Below, piece after piece: positions 44,515 through 54,885 of a stretch of DNA of 64,000 nucleotides. Position 1 is the stretch's first letter. Each line of letters opens with the position of its first letter. Made by a program: the position numbers and the translations under genes. The stretch is taken from positions 2,170,001-2,234,000 of the forward strand of contig CBDANW010000003.1 in assembly GCA_965197825.1 (NCBI GenBank). The letters run 5' to 3'. The notes under the pieces were generated by a model. That model searched no databases. It was not told the DNA's origin and was given only the letters and a program-made list of their open reading frames with translations. The DNA is from CBDANW01 sp965197825. GTDB taxonomy: Bacteria; Acidobacteriota; Vicinamibacteria; Marinacidobacterales; DATDRI01.

Positions 44515-46032
44515 GTGGTTCGCATAAAAAACGAACACGACCTCGAAACACTCCGCCAGATAGCTCTCCTCGTTGATAACGAGAACCAGCGCCTCGTCAA
44601 TGAAAACGTTCGTCTGCGAGTGGAACTGGCGAGACTCCATGGTGTGCCGGAAACGGAGCAACTTGAACTGTCGGTTCTCAAGCAACTACAGGAAAAGCGA
44701 GAGAGCATTTTCCGCATCGACGAAAAGCGGACCCGGAAGAAAACGAAGGCTAAAAAGAACAAGAAGAAAGGGCACGGCCCGCGCGAACAGCCTCATCTTC
44801 CCGTGGTCGACAAAGTAATCGAACTCGCCGAGACAGAGAAAAAGTGCTCGGTGTGCGACGGCGAGCTGGGCGAGATGGCGGGTCAATACGAGGAATCGGA
44901 AGTGGTGACGGTGGTGAAGCGGAGCTTCGTCATCGAACGGCATTTGCGGAAAAAGTACCGCTGCCGATGTAACGCGAACGTCGTCACCGCACCGGCGGCG
45001 ACGAAGCTTCAGCCCGGAGGCCGCTACTCGGTGGAGTTCGCGACCGAAGTGGCCATCAGCAAGTACCTGGACCATATGCCTCTCGAGCGCCAGGTTCGGA
45101 TGATGCGCCGCGAAGGGCTAGATATCGACAGCCAGACGCTGTGGGACCAGCTGAACGTACTGGCACGTCATCTGAATCCGGTGTACGACGCTCTGGGAGA
45201 GAAGGTTTTGGAGTCACCCGTCATCCACGCCGACGAAACGCGGTGGCCTCTGATGGGCTCGATGAAGAAGTCGGCGGGCACGGTGTGGGGCGTTTCGAGT
45301 CCGGACATCGCGTACTACCGAATGCTGCCGACGAAATCGACGGAAGATGGCCAAAAGGTGCTGGGGACCTACTCCGGCATCGCGGTTGTGGACGGCTACG
45401 CGGTGTACGAGGTGCTAGCTCGTGCCGGTCCAGACGGCTACGCGGCTCGTGCCGGTCCACAGTTTCGTCTCGCCCACTGCTGGGCGCACGTGAAAAGAAA
45501 GTTCGACGAAGCCAGCGAGCACTACCCGCAAGCTTGCTCCGAAGTGCTTCGTTTGATCGGAGAGCTGTACGAAGTCGAACGCGAGGTCCCGGGTCCGTTT
45601 CCCGGCGATGAAAAAGCTCAGAAACTGAGACTTCGTTTACGCAAGCAACGTTCGCAGCGGATCTTGAAAGCGATTCGGCAATGGGGCGAGAGCCAAAGAA
45701 GATTGCCGCGAAGCGACTTCGGCAAGGCGGTCCGCTACATGCTGGAGAGATGGGAGACACTCACGCTGTTCGCCGAAAACCCTCTCGTCTGGCTTGACAA
45801 CAATCACGCCGAGCGCGCCCTGAGGGAACCTGTCGTCGGTCGCAAAAATCACTACGGCAGTCGAACGAAACGCGGAACCGACGTCGCAGCGCTGTTCTAC
45901 ACCCTGTGCGAGACCGCGAAGCTTCAGAACGTCGACCCCAGGGCCTACATGCTCGAAGCGGCCTACGCCGCCATCAACCAGCCAGGAACCGTGTTACTCC
46001 CCGACGCCCTACGCGACAACTCCGCTGCGTAG
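44515..46032 (+). CDS. tnpC: IS66 TnpC transposase
   Basis: 505 residues from GTG 44515. N-terminal coiled coil (ETLRQIALLVDNENQRLVNE), Lys-rich linker, zinc-binding CSVCDGELGEMAGQY with CRC downstream, then the DDE_Tnp_IS66 core (SPVIHADETRWPLMGSMKKS; HCWAHVKRKFDEASEHYPQA; NPLVWLDNNHAERALREPVV). A 27-bp tandem duplication adds nine residues (ARAGPDGYAARAGP, near 300). It is shared by the copy at 56672. No stop or frameshift. Confidence 0.94.
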   Translation: MVRIKNEHDLETLRQIALLVDNENQRLVNENVRLRVELARLHGVPETEQLELSVLKQLQEKRESIFRIDEKRTRKKTKAKKNKKKGHGPREQPHLPVVDKVIELAETEKKCSVCDGELGEMAGQYEESEVVTVVKRSFVIERHLRKKYRCRCNANVVTAPAATKLQPGGRYSVEFATEVAISKYLDHMPLERQVRMMRREGLDIDSQTLWDQLNVLARHLNPVYDALGEKVLESPVIHADETRWPLMGSMKKSAGTVWGVSSPDIAYYRMLPTKSTEDGQKVLGTYSGIAVVDGYAVYEVLARAGPDGYAARAGPQFRLAHCWAHVKRKFDEASEHYPQACSEVLRLIGELYEVEREVPGPFPGDEKAQKLRLRLRKQRSQRILKAIRQWGESQRRLPRSDFGKAVRYMLERWETLTLFAENPLVWLDNNHAERALREPVVGRKNHYGSRTKRGTDVAALFYTLCETAKLQNVDPRAYMLEAAYAAINQPGTVLLPDALRDNSAA

Positions 46033-46090
46033 CTTCTCCTCCGAATCGCGACGTTCCAACCCGCTCCAGTGGGGCACGGCGAGGAGTTAC

Positions 46091-46494
46091 GGTGCTGGTA
46101 AGCGGACACTCTCCCAGGCTTCGTTGACCAGCCGAGCGACCAGTCTTTCCGGCATGACCAACGGGTTGTGTAGCACCAGGCCATAACCCACCGGGACACT
46201 GAGGCTCCCGCGTAGATATGGCGATGCTAGTTTCGCCAAACGCTCCCGGTCTCTTCCGCACCTGAACCACTGCCCGCAGCCGCGTAGCAACACTTGATGG
46301 CGGAAGCACCCTTTAATCCGAAACGTCCCGGCGCGCCAATCCTGAGCTCGTTTGTATTATTGGACACGATGGGGAACAAACGACGAAATCATGCCGGCAT
46401 GGTGCTGGCAGACCGGAGATTAATCAAGTTCGGTGCGCGCGGATGAATAAATAGAAGGTACAACCAAAATTAATAGGAAAAATAATTTCCTAGA
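46091..46494. other. 404-bp IS and gene debris
   Basis: 46091-46245, minus strand, reads GYGLVLHNPLVMPERLVARL and VNEAWESVRLPAP, the tail of an unidentified gene. 46246-46312 is the right end of an IS1-like element (…GATGGCGGAAGCACC). 46349-46369 is a diverged 23-bp repeat. 46376-46460 is the inverted leader of the type L element. Confidence 0.6.
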
Positions 46495-46989
46495 TTAAGG
46501 TCTTGGCTCCTTCACCGTGAGAGCAGAATCCAGCCCAGCGTAGAAGTCGGCCCACTCTTTTCGAGCTCGCCTCTTGCGCACAGCGCGGTGCTCGGCATCG
46601 GGAAGCGTCGCCACGTGGGGAGATTCCTCAATCAACCTCCAGACCAAGAGCGCGTTTTCGGTGCCGTCTGGCGACGGCGGTAGGGGCAGAACCTCAGGGA
46701 CGTATCGACGCCAGTGGCTACCATCTTCTTCCCAAGATTCGGCGACTTCTCTAATTCTACGCGCCAACGGATACTCGGGGTTCTTTCGACCAGGGGGAGG
46801 TCCTCCTATCCTTCGGGTATGAGTAATCGTCGGGCCCTCAGGATAAAGGAAATCTCTTGTGAGTCCGATATCATGACCGGGTGTGCCGAGCGCATGCTCT
46901 TTAGGAAGCATTGCGACACGTCTACTAACCAGCCCGTGGGGATCTAACATATGTAGGCCAGAATAATAACCGCGCACTCCGATCCCGCC
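46495..46989 (-). pseudogene. Membrane glycosyltransferase, C-terminal part
   Basis: It continues the gene at 50004-51257 beyond the IS256-A insertion. The joined reading is AGGIGVRGYYSGLHMLDPHG, MLPKEHALGTPGHDIGLTRD and a charged C-terminus. This soluble tail (YYSGLxxLDxxGL…GTPGH) is characteristic of bacterial arabinofuranosyl/mannosyl-type membrane transferases. Confidence 0.75.
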
Positions 46990-47547
46990 CGCAATGAGGG
47001 GATGTCCCGCCGGATGTTGAATTTGGGGTAGCGGCGGCTCCTTGGCCGGCCTAAGAATAGGTCTGCCAATAAACCGTCTCCAGAGGGGGACAAGGAGCCA
47101 CCAATGCCTAGGAAATCGAAGAAGCCAGTAAGAAAGCAAACGCACTCGCCTACGGGCAAGGTAGTTGGCCAAGTCGGTCAGATACTGCTACCGATGATAG
47201 CTGGGATCGCGGCCACGAAGGCGGATCTGACGGAATGGGTGTACGAGCAAGGACTGACAGCTCTGCACCTACTGCTCAGAGAGGACGCCGAGGAGATCGC
47301 GGGGCTCAAGGGCAAGCACGAGAAGGAGCGAACTCATAACCACTGTGGGAGCACGAACGGAGAGCTGAGCTTCGGTGGTCGTCGCATCCAAGTGTCGCGA
47401 CCTCGAGTTCGCTCGAAGTCGGGCGAGGAGGCGTCGCTTCCACACTTCGAAGCCTTCCGCGAAGAAGACCCGCTTCCAGAGCGAGTATTGAATCAGATCT
47501 TGGTGGGGGTATCGACCCGAAATTACGAATCGAGTCTGGACAAACCC

Positions 47548-47848
47548 TGACCCTGCCCGGGTTTTGTGGACATCAACCGAGGCGCGACAATGCGCCTGGA
47601 GGCGTCCATGGGAGAACGACGACGCAGGAAGTTCACGGGGGAGTTCAAGAAGGAAGCGGTCCGGCTGTTCAGGGAGGGCGAGCGCAGCATCGGCCAGGTC
47701 GCTAAGGAACTGGACCTGACGGAATCGGCCCTTCGAAACTGGGTGAAACAATACAAAGTTGATCACGGTGAAGGTCCACGCGAGGCTCTGACGACGGCGG
47801 AACGTGATGAGCTCCGTTCGCTACGGCGTCGAGTGTGTACGTTGGAGC
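47548..47848 (+). mobile_element. IS3-family fragment, left end and most of orfA
   Basis: Starts at the TGACCCTGCCCGGG tip and breaks in orfA after the zipper residues RTLE, joining IS256-A sequence directly. Confidence 0.92.
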
Positions 47849-48207
47849 CCCAAGTTGAAGTCTCGTGGCACGAGTAAGAGTGCCGCCAACCGTCACCTCG
47901 TGAGCCAGACGACTAAGAAGCTCGAGGAATACCTGTCTCGGCGGCTAGAGGAGTTCGAGCTTGCGGCACTGATGCTGGATGGCCTTGAGGTGGCCGGACA
48001 GACCGTCGTCGTAACTCTCGGTATCACAATAGATGGAACGAAGGTGCCCCTGGGTATATGGCTGGGCTCGACGGAGAACTCTCGGGTGTGCACCGCGATG
48101 TTGCAGGACCTTCTCGAGCGAGGCTTGCGCGTCGATGAGTCGATTCTCTGCGTAGTGGACGGAGGCAAAGGCATCCTGACCTTGCCCAGGAAAAGTGGAC
48201 AGGTTGA

Positions 48208-49086
48208 TTATCTCGCATGAGCCGTTTTGAGGTCATGAATCCGTTCGAACACCATTGGGCTGTTGTAATCGAGTGACGAGTGGAGTCGATACGGATTGTA
48301 GAACCCCTCGATGTAGCTCGCGACCGCGTCTTTGGCCATACGTCGTGTTGGCCAACTACACCGGTGGAGGAGCTCGGTCTTGAGCGTGCCTAAGAAGCTC
48401 TCGGTCACGGCGTTGTCCCAGCAATCACCCTTGCGGCTCATCGAGCACACGATGCCGTACTCATCGAGCACGGCCTGGTAGGTCGCAGCCGCGTATTGAG
48501 TACCACGGTCTGAATGATGCACCAAGCCACTTTCCGGCAGGCGGCGCCCCAAGGCCATGTGAAGCGCCTCGAGAGCAAGCTCCGCGCGCAGGTGGGGCTG
48601 CATCGCCCAGCCTACGACACGACGCGAGAACAGATCGAGGATGACCGCCAAGTAGAGCCAGCCTTCCCAAGTCCGGATGTAGGTTATGTCCGTCACCCAG
48701 AACTGGTTCGGTCGTTCGGCTTCGAAGTTCCGGCCGAGCACGTTGGGTGCGATGGGGCGATCGTGCTTGCTGTCGGTCGTGCGGCGAGAACGCTTGCTGG
48801 GCAGACCCTGCAGGCCCATCTCACACATCAGCCGTGCCACTCGCTGCTTGCCTACCTCGACGTTCTCCCCGTCAAGCTGGCGACGTACACGCTCCCTGCC
48901 GTAGGTACCACGGCTATGGGCGTGGATCGCTTGGATGCGCAGCTTCAGCTTCCCATCCTCACACTGTCGCTTGCTGGGCGCGCGCTTCATCTGAGCGTAG
49001 TAGCCGCTGGTCGATACCCTCAGAACTCGGCACATCACCCGCACCGGGTAGTTGGCCCGCTCCGCGTGAATGAATTTGAATCTCAT
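48208..49086 (-). CDS. IS3 OrfB transposase (intact copy)
   Basis: 292 residues ending …DLKTAHAR then TAA. HTH region KFIHAERANYPVRVMCRVLR; rve core with DDE in FWVTDITYIRTWEGW, SGLVHHSDRGTQYA and WDNAVTESFLGTLK. The start overlaps the orfA stop by four bases. With orfA and the A6G heptamer (49116-49122) intact, this copy looks competent. Confidence 0.92.
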   Translation of the reverse strand: MRFKFIHAERANYPVRVMCRVLRVSTSGYYAQMKRAPSKRQCEDGKLKLRIQAIHAHSRGTYGRERVRRQLDGENVEVGKQRVARLMCEMGLQGLPSKRSRRTTDSKHDRPIAPNVLGRNFEAERPNQFWVTDITYIRTWEGWLYLAVILDLFSRRVVGWAMQPHLRAELALEALHMALGRRLPESGLVHHSDRGTQYAAATYQAVLDEYGIVCSMSRKGDCWDNAVTESFLGTLKTELLHRCSWPTRRMAKDAVASYIEGFYNPYRLHSSLDYNSPMVFERIHDLKTAHAR

Positions 49087-49379
49087 TCGCTTTCCTTCGC
49101 GAAGAAGGCCGCCGCCTTTTTTAATATTTCTCGCTCTTGCTCCAACGTACGCACTCGACGCCGTAGCGAACGGAGCTCATCACGTTCCGCCGTCGTCAGA
49201 GCCTCGCGTGGACCTTCACCGTGATCAACTTTGTATTGTTTCACCCAGTTTCGAAGGGCCGATTCCGTCAGGTCCAGTTCCTTAGCGACCTGGCCGATGC
49301 TGCCCTCGCCCTCCCTGAACAGCCGGACCGCTTCCTTCTTGAACTCCCCCGTGAACTTCCTGCGTCGTCGTTCTCCCAT
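49083..49379 (-). CDS. IS3 OrfA (copy 3)
   Basis: 98 residues, the same HTH-plus-zipper layout as at 15131-15427, with a Gly for Arg change (REGEGSIGQ). Translationally coupled to orfB. Confidence 0.88.
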   Translation of the reverse strand: MGERRRRKFTGEFKKEAVRLFREGEGSIGQVAKELDLTESALRNWVKQYKVDHGEGPREALTTAERDELRSLRRRVRTLEQEREILKKAAAFFAKESE

Positions 49380-50003
49380 GGACGCCTCCAGGCGCATTGT
49401 CGCGCCTCGGTTGATGTCCACAAAACCCGGGCAGGGTCACGGGACCTCGCGGTCATCCAAAGGTGCCAGATCCATAAACTCCGGAATCTTCGCTCGTACC
49501 TTCCCAAGTCTCGTCACGCCTACGTGCTCCAGACGATGAAGGAAGCCTACAAGTGCAAGAGTGCCGACAAGGCGCGCAAGCGACTTCAGGCATTGGTGTC
49601 GTGGCTCGAGCGAAACGGCTACGACGAAGCTGCCGGAAGCCTTCGTGAAGGGATGGAAGAGACACTCACGGTCGTGAAGCTCGCGCTGCCCGCCTTACTT
49701 CGCCAGTCTCTTGCCACGACGAACGCCATTGAGAATCTCAACGGAACCATTCGCAGAGTATCGAGAAACGTCAAGCGTTGGAAGAGTCCTTCCATGGTTC
49801 GCCGATGGACCGCTCTTGGCGTCGTCACCGCGCAGAAAAAGTTCCGGCGTATCAAAGGCTATCGCCATATGGGCGCTCTCGTTCACGCGCTTAGAAGCAA
49901 ACAGAAATCTCTTGACAGCGATGAGTTTGCTGCCTAAGAGTATTCACAGGTGCCGCCGCTACCCGACCAAATTCAACAGTGGCCGGGACATCCCCCGCAA
50001 TGA

Positions 50004-51257
50004 TGCTATCTCCAGGTTTGAAACGGGCCTTCAGTGCCAAAGCCTCTTCTTTGACGTTCTTGACAGTGTTGGTGTGTGCCTTCCACAACTCATATTCAGT
50101 GAGGTAATTTTAGGCATAACGGAAATGAAAGAGACGGCGCGCCGACTCAGGCACGAGGTGCACGTTCCAAGCAGGAAGGAGACCCACTGTGATCGTTGTT
50201 ATCACGACTGCCATAACCACAAGGCGCGACGTCAGGCGTTTCCACAGCCTAGCCACCAACCATCCCATCAAGAGTACTCCGAAGGCGAAACCGGGAACTA
50301 GAAACCGTCCCATGGCCATCCAATCCCCGCCGACCACCACAGCGTAGGTGGGAAATGCCAGGCTTAAGGTTCCGAGGGCAAGCGCTACCGGTTTCGGTGC
50401 TTCCCGCCAAGCCACGTAGCTAGCCGCCGGCAATAAAAGAAGCGGTGTCACAAATGTGAGAGCGAAGGAGGCTACGTAGCGGAAGCCTCGCAGTGCGACT
50501 TGGGGACTGAAACCAACCTTGGCGTAGACCGGATTGGGAAAGAGAAGCTGGTAATAGGAGTATCGCCATGCGAAATAGACCGAAAAACAGTGCCCACGAT
50601 CGCGACGTAGACGGCCACTGGTCGCCAGACCGCTTCCTCTCTCATCCGTCGGGTAACGATACCCAGCAGGGCAATGAGCAAAGCCCAGGCAATGCCTTCC
50701 GTACGCAACAACGCCGTGGCTACGCCGGCGAGCACACCGCGGTAAGGCGCGATGCCGCCTGGACGCAGAACAAGAAAGTAAGCCGTCGCGAAGGTAGAAA
50801 GGGCGAACGCCATGGTTCCAAGACCGCCGGTCGACCACAAAGCATAGGGTGGAAACAGACCAAGGCCCAGCGTTATGGGGAAAGCCACACTGAGCCCCAT
50901 GCTGAAATCTCGCCGTAGCGTTCGAAAAACGAGGTACAAGAGCAAAGAACCACAGGTGAAACCGAGCATCGGTGCCCAGAAAGTGATGTCGAGTTCCAGG
51001 TATTCGATAAACGTACACACGACTACCCACAGGAAGTTGCTGTACCCCTCTTCCGGTTGCTGAGGCCCCAAGTGGTAGCGGAGGCCGTATCCCATCGCCC
51101 AGTTCTTTGCGTATCGGAAACTGATGAAGGCGTCGTTGATGTTGTGCCAAAATCTATAGGTCAACAACGAGTAGGGGATCCACGCGACAACGAAGACGAT
51201 CCAAGCTCGATCTACTCTGGATTTGTCGTCTCTGGATTTGTCGTCAGCGTTGCTCAT
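50004..51257 (-). pseudogene. Membrane glycosyltransferase (AftB/mannosyltransferase-like), N-terminal part
   Basis: ATG 51257 begins with a short repeat (DDKSRDDKSR), then a polytopic region: AWIVFVVAWIPYSLLTYRFW, then the catalytic-loop Asp in NINDAFISFRYAKNWAMGYG and EEGYSNFLWVVVCTFIEYLE, then many helices. At about 50570 a run of five T replaces the expected six and shifts the frame; the other frame continues FSVYFAWRYSYYQLLFPNPV and GGDWMAMGRFLVPGFAFGVL. An in-frame TAA near 50110 interrupts FRYA-NYLTEYELWKAHTN. IS256-A splits the gene at 50003. A role in transferring lipid-linked sugars to the envelope is inferred from family resemblance. Confidence 0.82.
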
Positions 51258-51291
51258 CAGGCTAATTCTACCGGAGTGATTGGAGGGGTGC

Positions 51292-51740
51292 TTCCGTCAT
51301 CGAGTGTTGCTAGCTGGCTGCGGACAGTAATGGGAAGCGCTCGCCCCGGCCGTCGTTCGAAGCATCGAGGAAGCCGGCGAACAGCTGCTCACTTTCTACG
51401 AGTTCCCTCGCCCATGTGGAAGTCGATCCGCACGACCAACGCCCTCGAAAATCTCAACCGCGAGTTCCGCCGTCGGACGAAGGCCCAGGCGTCGTTCACG
51501 ACCGAGGCGTCGGTGGTCGCGCTCTTGTTTGGTCTCGTTGCCTCGGGTCAGATCAGACTACGACGCATCGATGGTTACCAGCACCTCGCCGACATTCTTG
51601 CTCGAGGCGAGGTCGCCGCCTGATCTGATACCATCACGAGGACGCGGAGAAGCGCCATTTTTTTTCACGAGATTAGGTACGCATCCCATCATTCTCATGC
51701 GGGAACTCGACCCCATGCAGGAGCTCGACGAAGTGCCGGT
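51292..51740 (+). pseudogene. IS1-like tip plus IS256-D-type transposase tail
   Basis: 51293-51335 resembles the IS1-like tip (GGTGCTTCCGTCATCGAGTG). 51345-51623 encodes EEAGEQLLTFYEFPRPMWKS, IRTTNALENLNREFRRRTKA and ILARGEVAA, the C-terminus of a D-type transposase diverged from those at 35187 and 53340. 51624-51740 has no recognisable gene. Confidence 0.75.
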
Positions 51741-53104
51741 GAGCTCTTGTCAATAGGTGTGTAAAAAAGTTCAGGCAGCAGCAACCTTCGACGACTCCGT
51801 TACCCTGTCTCCATCTTCAAATCGAACGCCCAGGTGAACCTCTCGCATCAGCTCCGGTGCGTTGAGCCGGCGAAAATTCTTCTCCGCAACCAGAAGCAGT
51901 TTGAAGATTGTCGCAGTGGCGGACTCGATTTTCTTGAACCTTTTGGCCGCATCCGTTCTCAATCTCAGTGCAGCGAACGGTGACTCCACGACGTTGCTCG
52001 TGCGAAGGTGTTGCCAGTGAGGCTTGGGAAAGGAATAAAAGCTGACCATCCGCTCCCAGTCCTCGTCGAGCACGTGCGCGGCCCCCGGAAGACCCTTGCG
52101 CAAGCACCAATCCTGGAACTTGGTCTTCTTCGTCTCGCACTCCTGCAGGCTGGTGGCGTAGGGGATCGCCGTCAACAGCGGCTTGGCCTGCGCCTGGTCC
52201 CTTTTCGGAATCCGGTCCAGTACGTTGAGGATTCGGTGGTTCCAGCACCGCTGTTCCTCAGCTTCTGGAAATACGTTTCGGGTCGCGGCCCAGATGCCCG
52301 TCACCGATCACCAAACGGGGACATCTCAGACCGCGCTTCTTCAGTCTCCGTAGCAGCGACGACCATGACGCTTAGGATTCTCGATGCCCGGCCTCCAGCG
52401 TCAGGACGATTTTCGTCCCGTCGGACAGGCCACCAACCGCAACTAGCACCGCCGCCTTGTCCTTCTCAAGGCCGGCCTTCACGTACACGCCATCTACCCA
52501 CAGGTACACGAGCTCGAGTTCTTCCAGTGGGCTAGCTAGCCACTGCTCGTACTCTCCCTGCCATTTCTGTTTCAGCCGCGACACCGTGCTGGGAGAAAGT
52601 GGAGCGTCCTCCCCTAGAAGCCCGCGGAGCGACAGATCGAAATCTCCGTGAGCTAGTCCATGCAGGTACAGCTCCGGAATCAACTCGCTCACCGTTTCGC
52701 TCCGACGCTTGAACAGCGGAAGCACTCGACTTTCGAACCTCTCCTCCACGTCCCGTACTCTCGGCCGGCGAACCGTCACTGTGCCCACGCTCATCGTCAG
52801 CTTCCGAGGCTTACCGTATCCATTTCGATAGCCCGCCGTTGTGTCCACGGGCTTCCGTCTCTCCGATTTCTCACGCCCGAGAAGCTCCGTGACTTCGGCT
52901 ACCATCAGCTCCTGCACCCAATCCTGGATCTCAAGCCTCGCCCACTTCTCCAGCGACTCCCAAGCCACCCTTGACGAGCTCCGTCGTCCTGTGGTCTTTT
53001 CCTTCATGGCGGTGTCTCCTTCCGTTGGCCCCTTCACGCCGTGTTTCGTGACGCGGAAGGTTACTCCGCCTTTACTTTATTTCCACACCTTCTGAGGGTA
53101 GCTC
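51741..53104 (-). mobile_element. IS256-C, copy 2, with 8-bp target duplication
   Basis: 1364 bp; tips GAGCTCTTGTCAATAGGTGT and GAGCTACCCTCAGAAGGTGT. GTGCCGGT is duplicated at 51733-51740 and 53105-53112. Confidence 0.93.
51771..53007 (-). pseudogene. IS256-C transposase with nonsense mutation and 8-bp deletion
   Basis: It starts at ATG 53007 (TTGRRSSSRVAWESLEKWAR) and runs to GHRES, then TAA at about 52373 where the copy at 37809 has GAA. An 8-bp deletion near 52298 then removes DGHL codons, including the second Asp region, and shifts frame. The C-terminal part (IWAATRNVFPEAEEQ to VAAA) follows. Inactive. Confidence 0.92.
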
Positions 53105-53621
53105 GTGCCGGTTGCAGCGATGTACCGAGCACAAGCGCGCCGACTTGCTCGAACATTGCCCGGCGCACGCACGCCGTGAGCTCCGGCGTGACTACAACCG
53201 GATCGTCTACGCCAAGAACGGGATCGATGCTCGCAAAGCCTATGACGAGCTCGTCGCCAAGTGGACGCCTCTCGCGCCGGCCATCGTCCGAAGCCTAGAG
53301 GAGGCCGGTAATCAGCTGCTGACCTTCTACGAATTCCCTCGTGCCATGTGGAAATCGATTCGAACGACCAATGCTCTGGAGAATCTCAACCGCGAGTTTC
53401 GACGCCGGACGAAAACCCAAGCGTCGTTCTCCAGCGAGGAGTCCGCGGTCGCTTTGCTGTTTGGGCTTATCGCCTCTGGCCAGATTCAACTACGACGCAT
53501 CGACGGCTACCAACGTCTGAGCGAGGTTCTCGAACGCGCGGAGGTTGCCGCCTGATATGATACTCTGATGACGGAGTAGAGGGTGCCGTTCTTTTTCCAC
53601 GGACCTCGGGACACATCCGAA
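53105..53621 (+). pseudogene. IS256-D transposase, C-terminal half and right end
   Basis: It encodes QRCTEHKRADLLEHCPAHAR, VAKWTPLAPAIVRSLEEAGN, MWKSIRTTNALENLNREFRR (Glu) and ends EVAA at 53555; the IS right end follows to about 53621. The N-terminal half is absent. Confidence 0.85.
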
Positions 53622-53644
53622 TCGCCCGTCACAGGGGGATTTCA

Positions 53645-54292
53645 ATGAATAAAAGACTGCTCGTTTCGACTCTCTCGATCTTGGCGGTGCTGGGTGCTTT
53701 TGCGGCGCTCGCGCAGAATGCGGACTCCCGCATGAGCTTTTTCATCACGAGCGTGGGTCCCGGCGACGGAGCCAATCTCGGCGGCCTCGCCGGGGCCGAC
53801 GCGCACTGTCAAAAGCTGGCCGATGCCGTCGGGGTCGGCAACAAGACTTGGCGCGCCTATCTCAGCACCACGGGCCAAGGGGGCGTGAACGCACGCGACC
53901 GGATCGGCAGCGGGCCCTGGCACAACGCCAAGGGCGTTCAGGTGGCAAGCGACGTGGACGACTTGCACAGCGACCAAAACAAGCTCTCGAAAGAGAACTC
54001 GATCGACGAAAAGGGCGAGGTCGTCAACGGTCGTGGGGACGCTCCCAACCGGCACGATATTCTGACCGGCTCTGAGCTCGACGGCACCGCTTTCTCGGGG
54101 GACGAGGACACGACCTGCGGCAACTGGACGAGCAACGGCGAGGGCAGCGCCCGGGTGGGCCATCACGACCGCAACGGTGGAGGCGAGCATCCCACTTCGT
54201 GGAATTCCGCCCACGGAAGCCGAGGCTGCAGCCAGCAGGACTTGATTGGCACGGGCGGGAACGGGCTGTTCTACTGCTTCGCCACCGAGTGA
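53645..54292 (+). CDS. Secreted lectin-like hypothetical protein
   Basis: This 215-residue protein has a Sec signal peptide (KRLLVSTLSILAVLGAFAAL, cleavage after AQA-like ALAQN). The mature domain is MSFFITSVGPGDGANLGGLA, then GADAHCQKLADAVG, TWRAYLSTTGQ, NARDRIGSGPWHN, GEVVNGRGDAPNRHDILTGS and a Cys/Trp-rich end (TTCGNWTSNGEGSARVGHHD; SRGCSQQDLIGTGGNGLFYC). This is a conserved domain seen in secreted proteins of several phyla, sometimes labelled lectin. Two likely disulfides. Function unknown. Complete, immediately downstream of IS256-D. Confidence 0.8.
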   Translation: MNKRLLVSTLSILAVLGAFAALAQNADSRMSFFITSVGPGDGANLGGLAGADAHCQKLADAVGVGNKTWRAYLSTTGQGGVNARDRIGSGPWHNAKGVQVASDVDDLHSDQNKLSKENSIDEKGEVVNGRGDAPNRHDILTGSELDGTAFSGDEDTTCGNWTSNGEGSARVGHHDRNGGGEHPTSWNSAHGSRGCSQQDLIGTGGNGLFYCFATE

Positions 54293-54301
54293 GTCTGTCC
54301 C

Positions 54302-54860
54302 TGGTGCTTCCGCCATCAAGTGTTGCTACGCGGCTGCGGGCAGTGGTTCAGGTGCGGAAGAGAGCGGGTTGCGCGCCCCCGTCCTGTGCCAAAACTCGGC
54401 CCTTTTGAAATAGACCACAAATCAACAGCCTAGACGCCCTTGGAATCCGCGGGTGCTTGCGCTCGGACTGAGGTAACTGGTCTCTGGTTGGGAACAGCAG
54501 CAGATTCTCCTTGCCTTGATGATTCCGTACTCGCGATCTCATCAAGGGCTTGCTTACCCAGACGCTTTCCGAACTCGGCCAGAGACCGCCGTTCGCTATC
54601 GGTCAGGCGCAAGCAACCCTGGAACTGATTTCGAAGAACTCGATTCTCGGCCACAAGATACTCGTTGCGCAGGAGCAAGTCCTCATCCACGGACCCTGAG
54701 GTGTAGCCCAGCATGGTCTTCCAGTACATCGCGACTCCTTCCGCTGAACTGGAACACGTATCCGACCGCGATGGCGGATTCAAGCGGCCTTTGGAAAGGT
54801 GCAAACTGCTGACCAGCTGGGCGTTCGAGTATTTTAACCAGACGGTCATGGGGCCGTCGA
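54302..54860. other. IS debris: IS1-like tip, type I tip, type J deletion derivative
   Basis: 54302-54382 is an inverted IS1-like right end. 54383-54433 is a truncated type I tip (CCTGTGCCAAAACTCGG). On the minus strand 54733-54535 encodes the N-terminus MYWKTMLGYTSGSVDEDLLL and LTDSERRSLAEFGKRLGKQA of a type J transposase. It is joined at about 54530 to a piece of its C-terminus (NHQGKENLLLFPTRDQLPQS), a large internal deletion. Confidence 0.7.
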
Positions 54861-54885
54861 GGCGGCCGGGCGACGGGCTCAGGGC

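Larger units (their letters stand above)
43700..46090 (+). mobile_element. IS66-family element, complete
   Basis: 2391 bp, with tips GTAACTCCTCGCCGTG at both ends in inverted orientation and the three standard genes tnpA-tnpB-tnpC. The flanks show no 8-bp duplication and do not belong to one gene, so recombination or deletion followed insertion. Confidence 0.93.
48177..49439 (-). mobile_element. IS3-family element, copy 3 (complete)
   Basis: 1263 bp with the same tips as the copy at 14225. No target duplication: about 24 bp of IS256-A is missing at the junction, so insertion was accompanied or followed by a deletion. Confidence 0.93.
47101..49937 (+). pseudogene. IS256-A transposase, split into three pieces
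   Basis: The pieces are N-terminal (47104-47547, ending ESSLDKP), middle (about 47852-48176, DGLEVAGQTVVVTLGITIDG to VVDGGKGI) and C-terminal (49441-49937, DLAVIQRCQIHKLRNLRSYL to SDEFAA). Here VKRW continues as KSPSMVRRWT, without the stop seen in the copy at 25335. Confidence 0.93.
46998..49995 (+). mobile_element. IS256-A, copy 2, carrying two nested IS3 insertions
   Basis: The outer tips GGGGATGTCCC and GGGACATCCCC are flanked by the 8-bp duplication CGCAATGA (46990-46997 and 49996-50003). Inside, the transposase is interrupted by an IS3 fragment (47548-47848) and a complete IS3 (48177-49439). Segments 46998-47547, 47849-48176 and 49440-49995 together cover IS256-A except for about 5 bp lost at the first junction and about 24 bp at the second. 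Confidence 0.95.
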
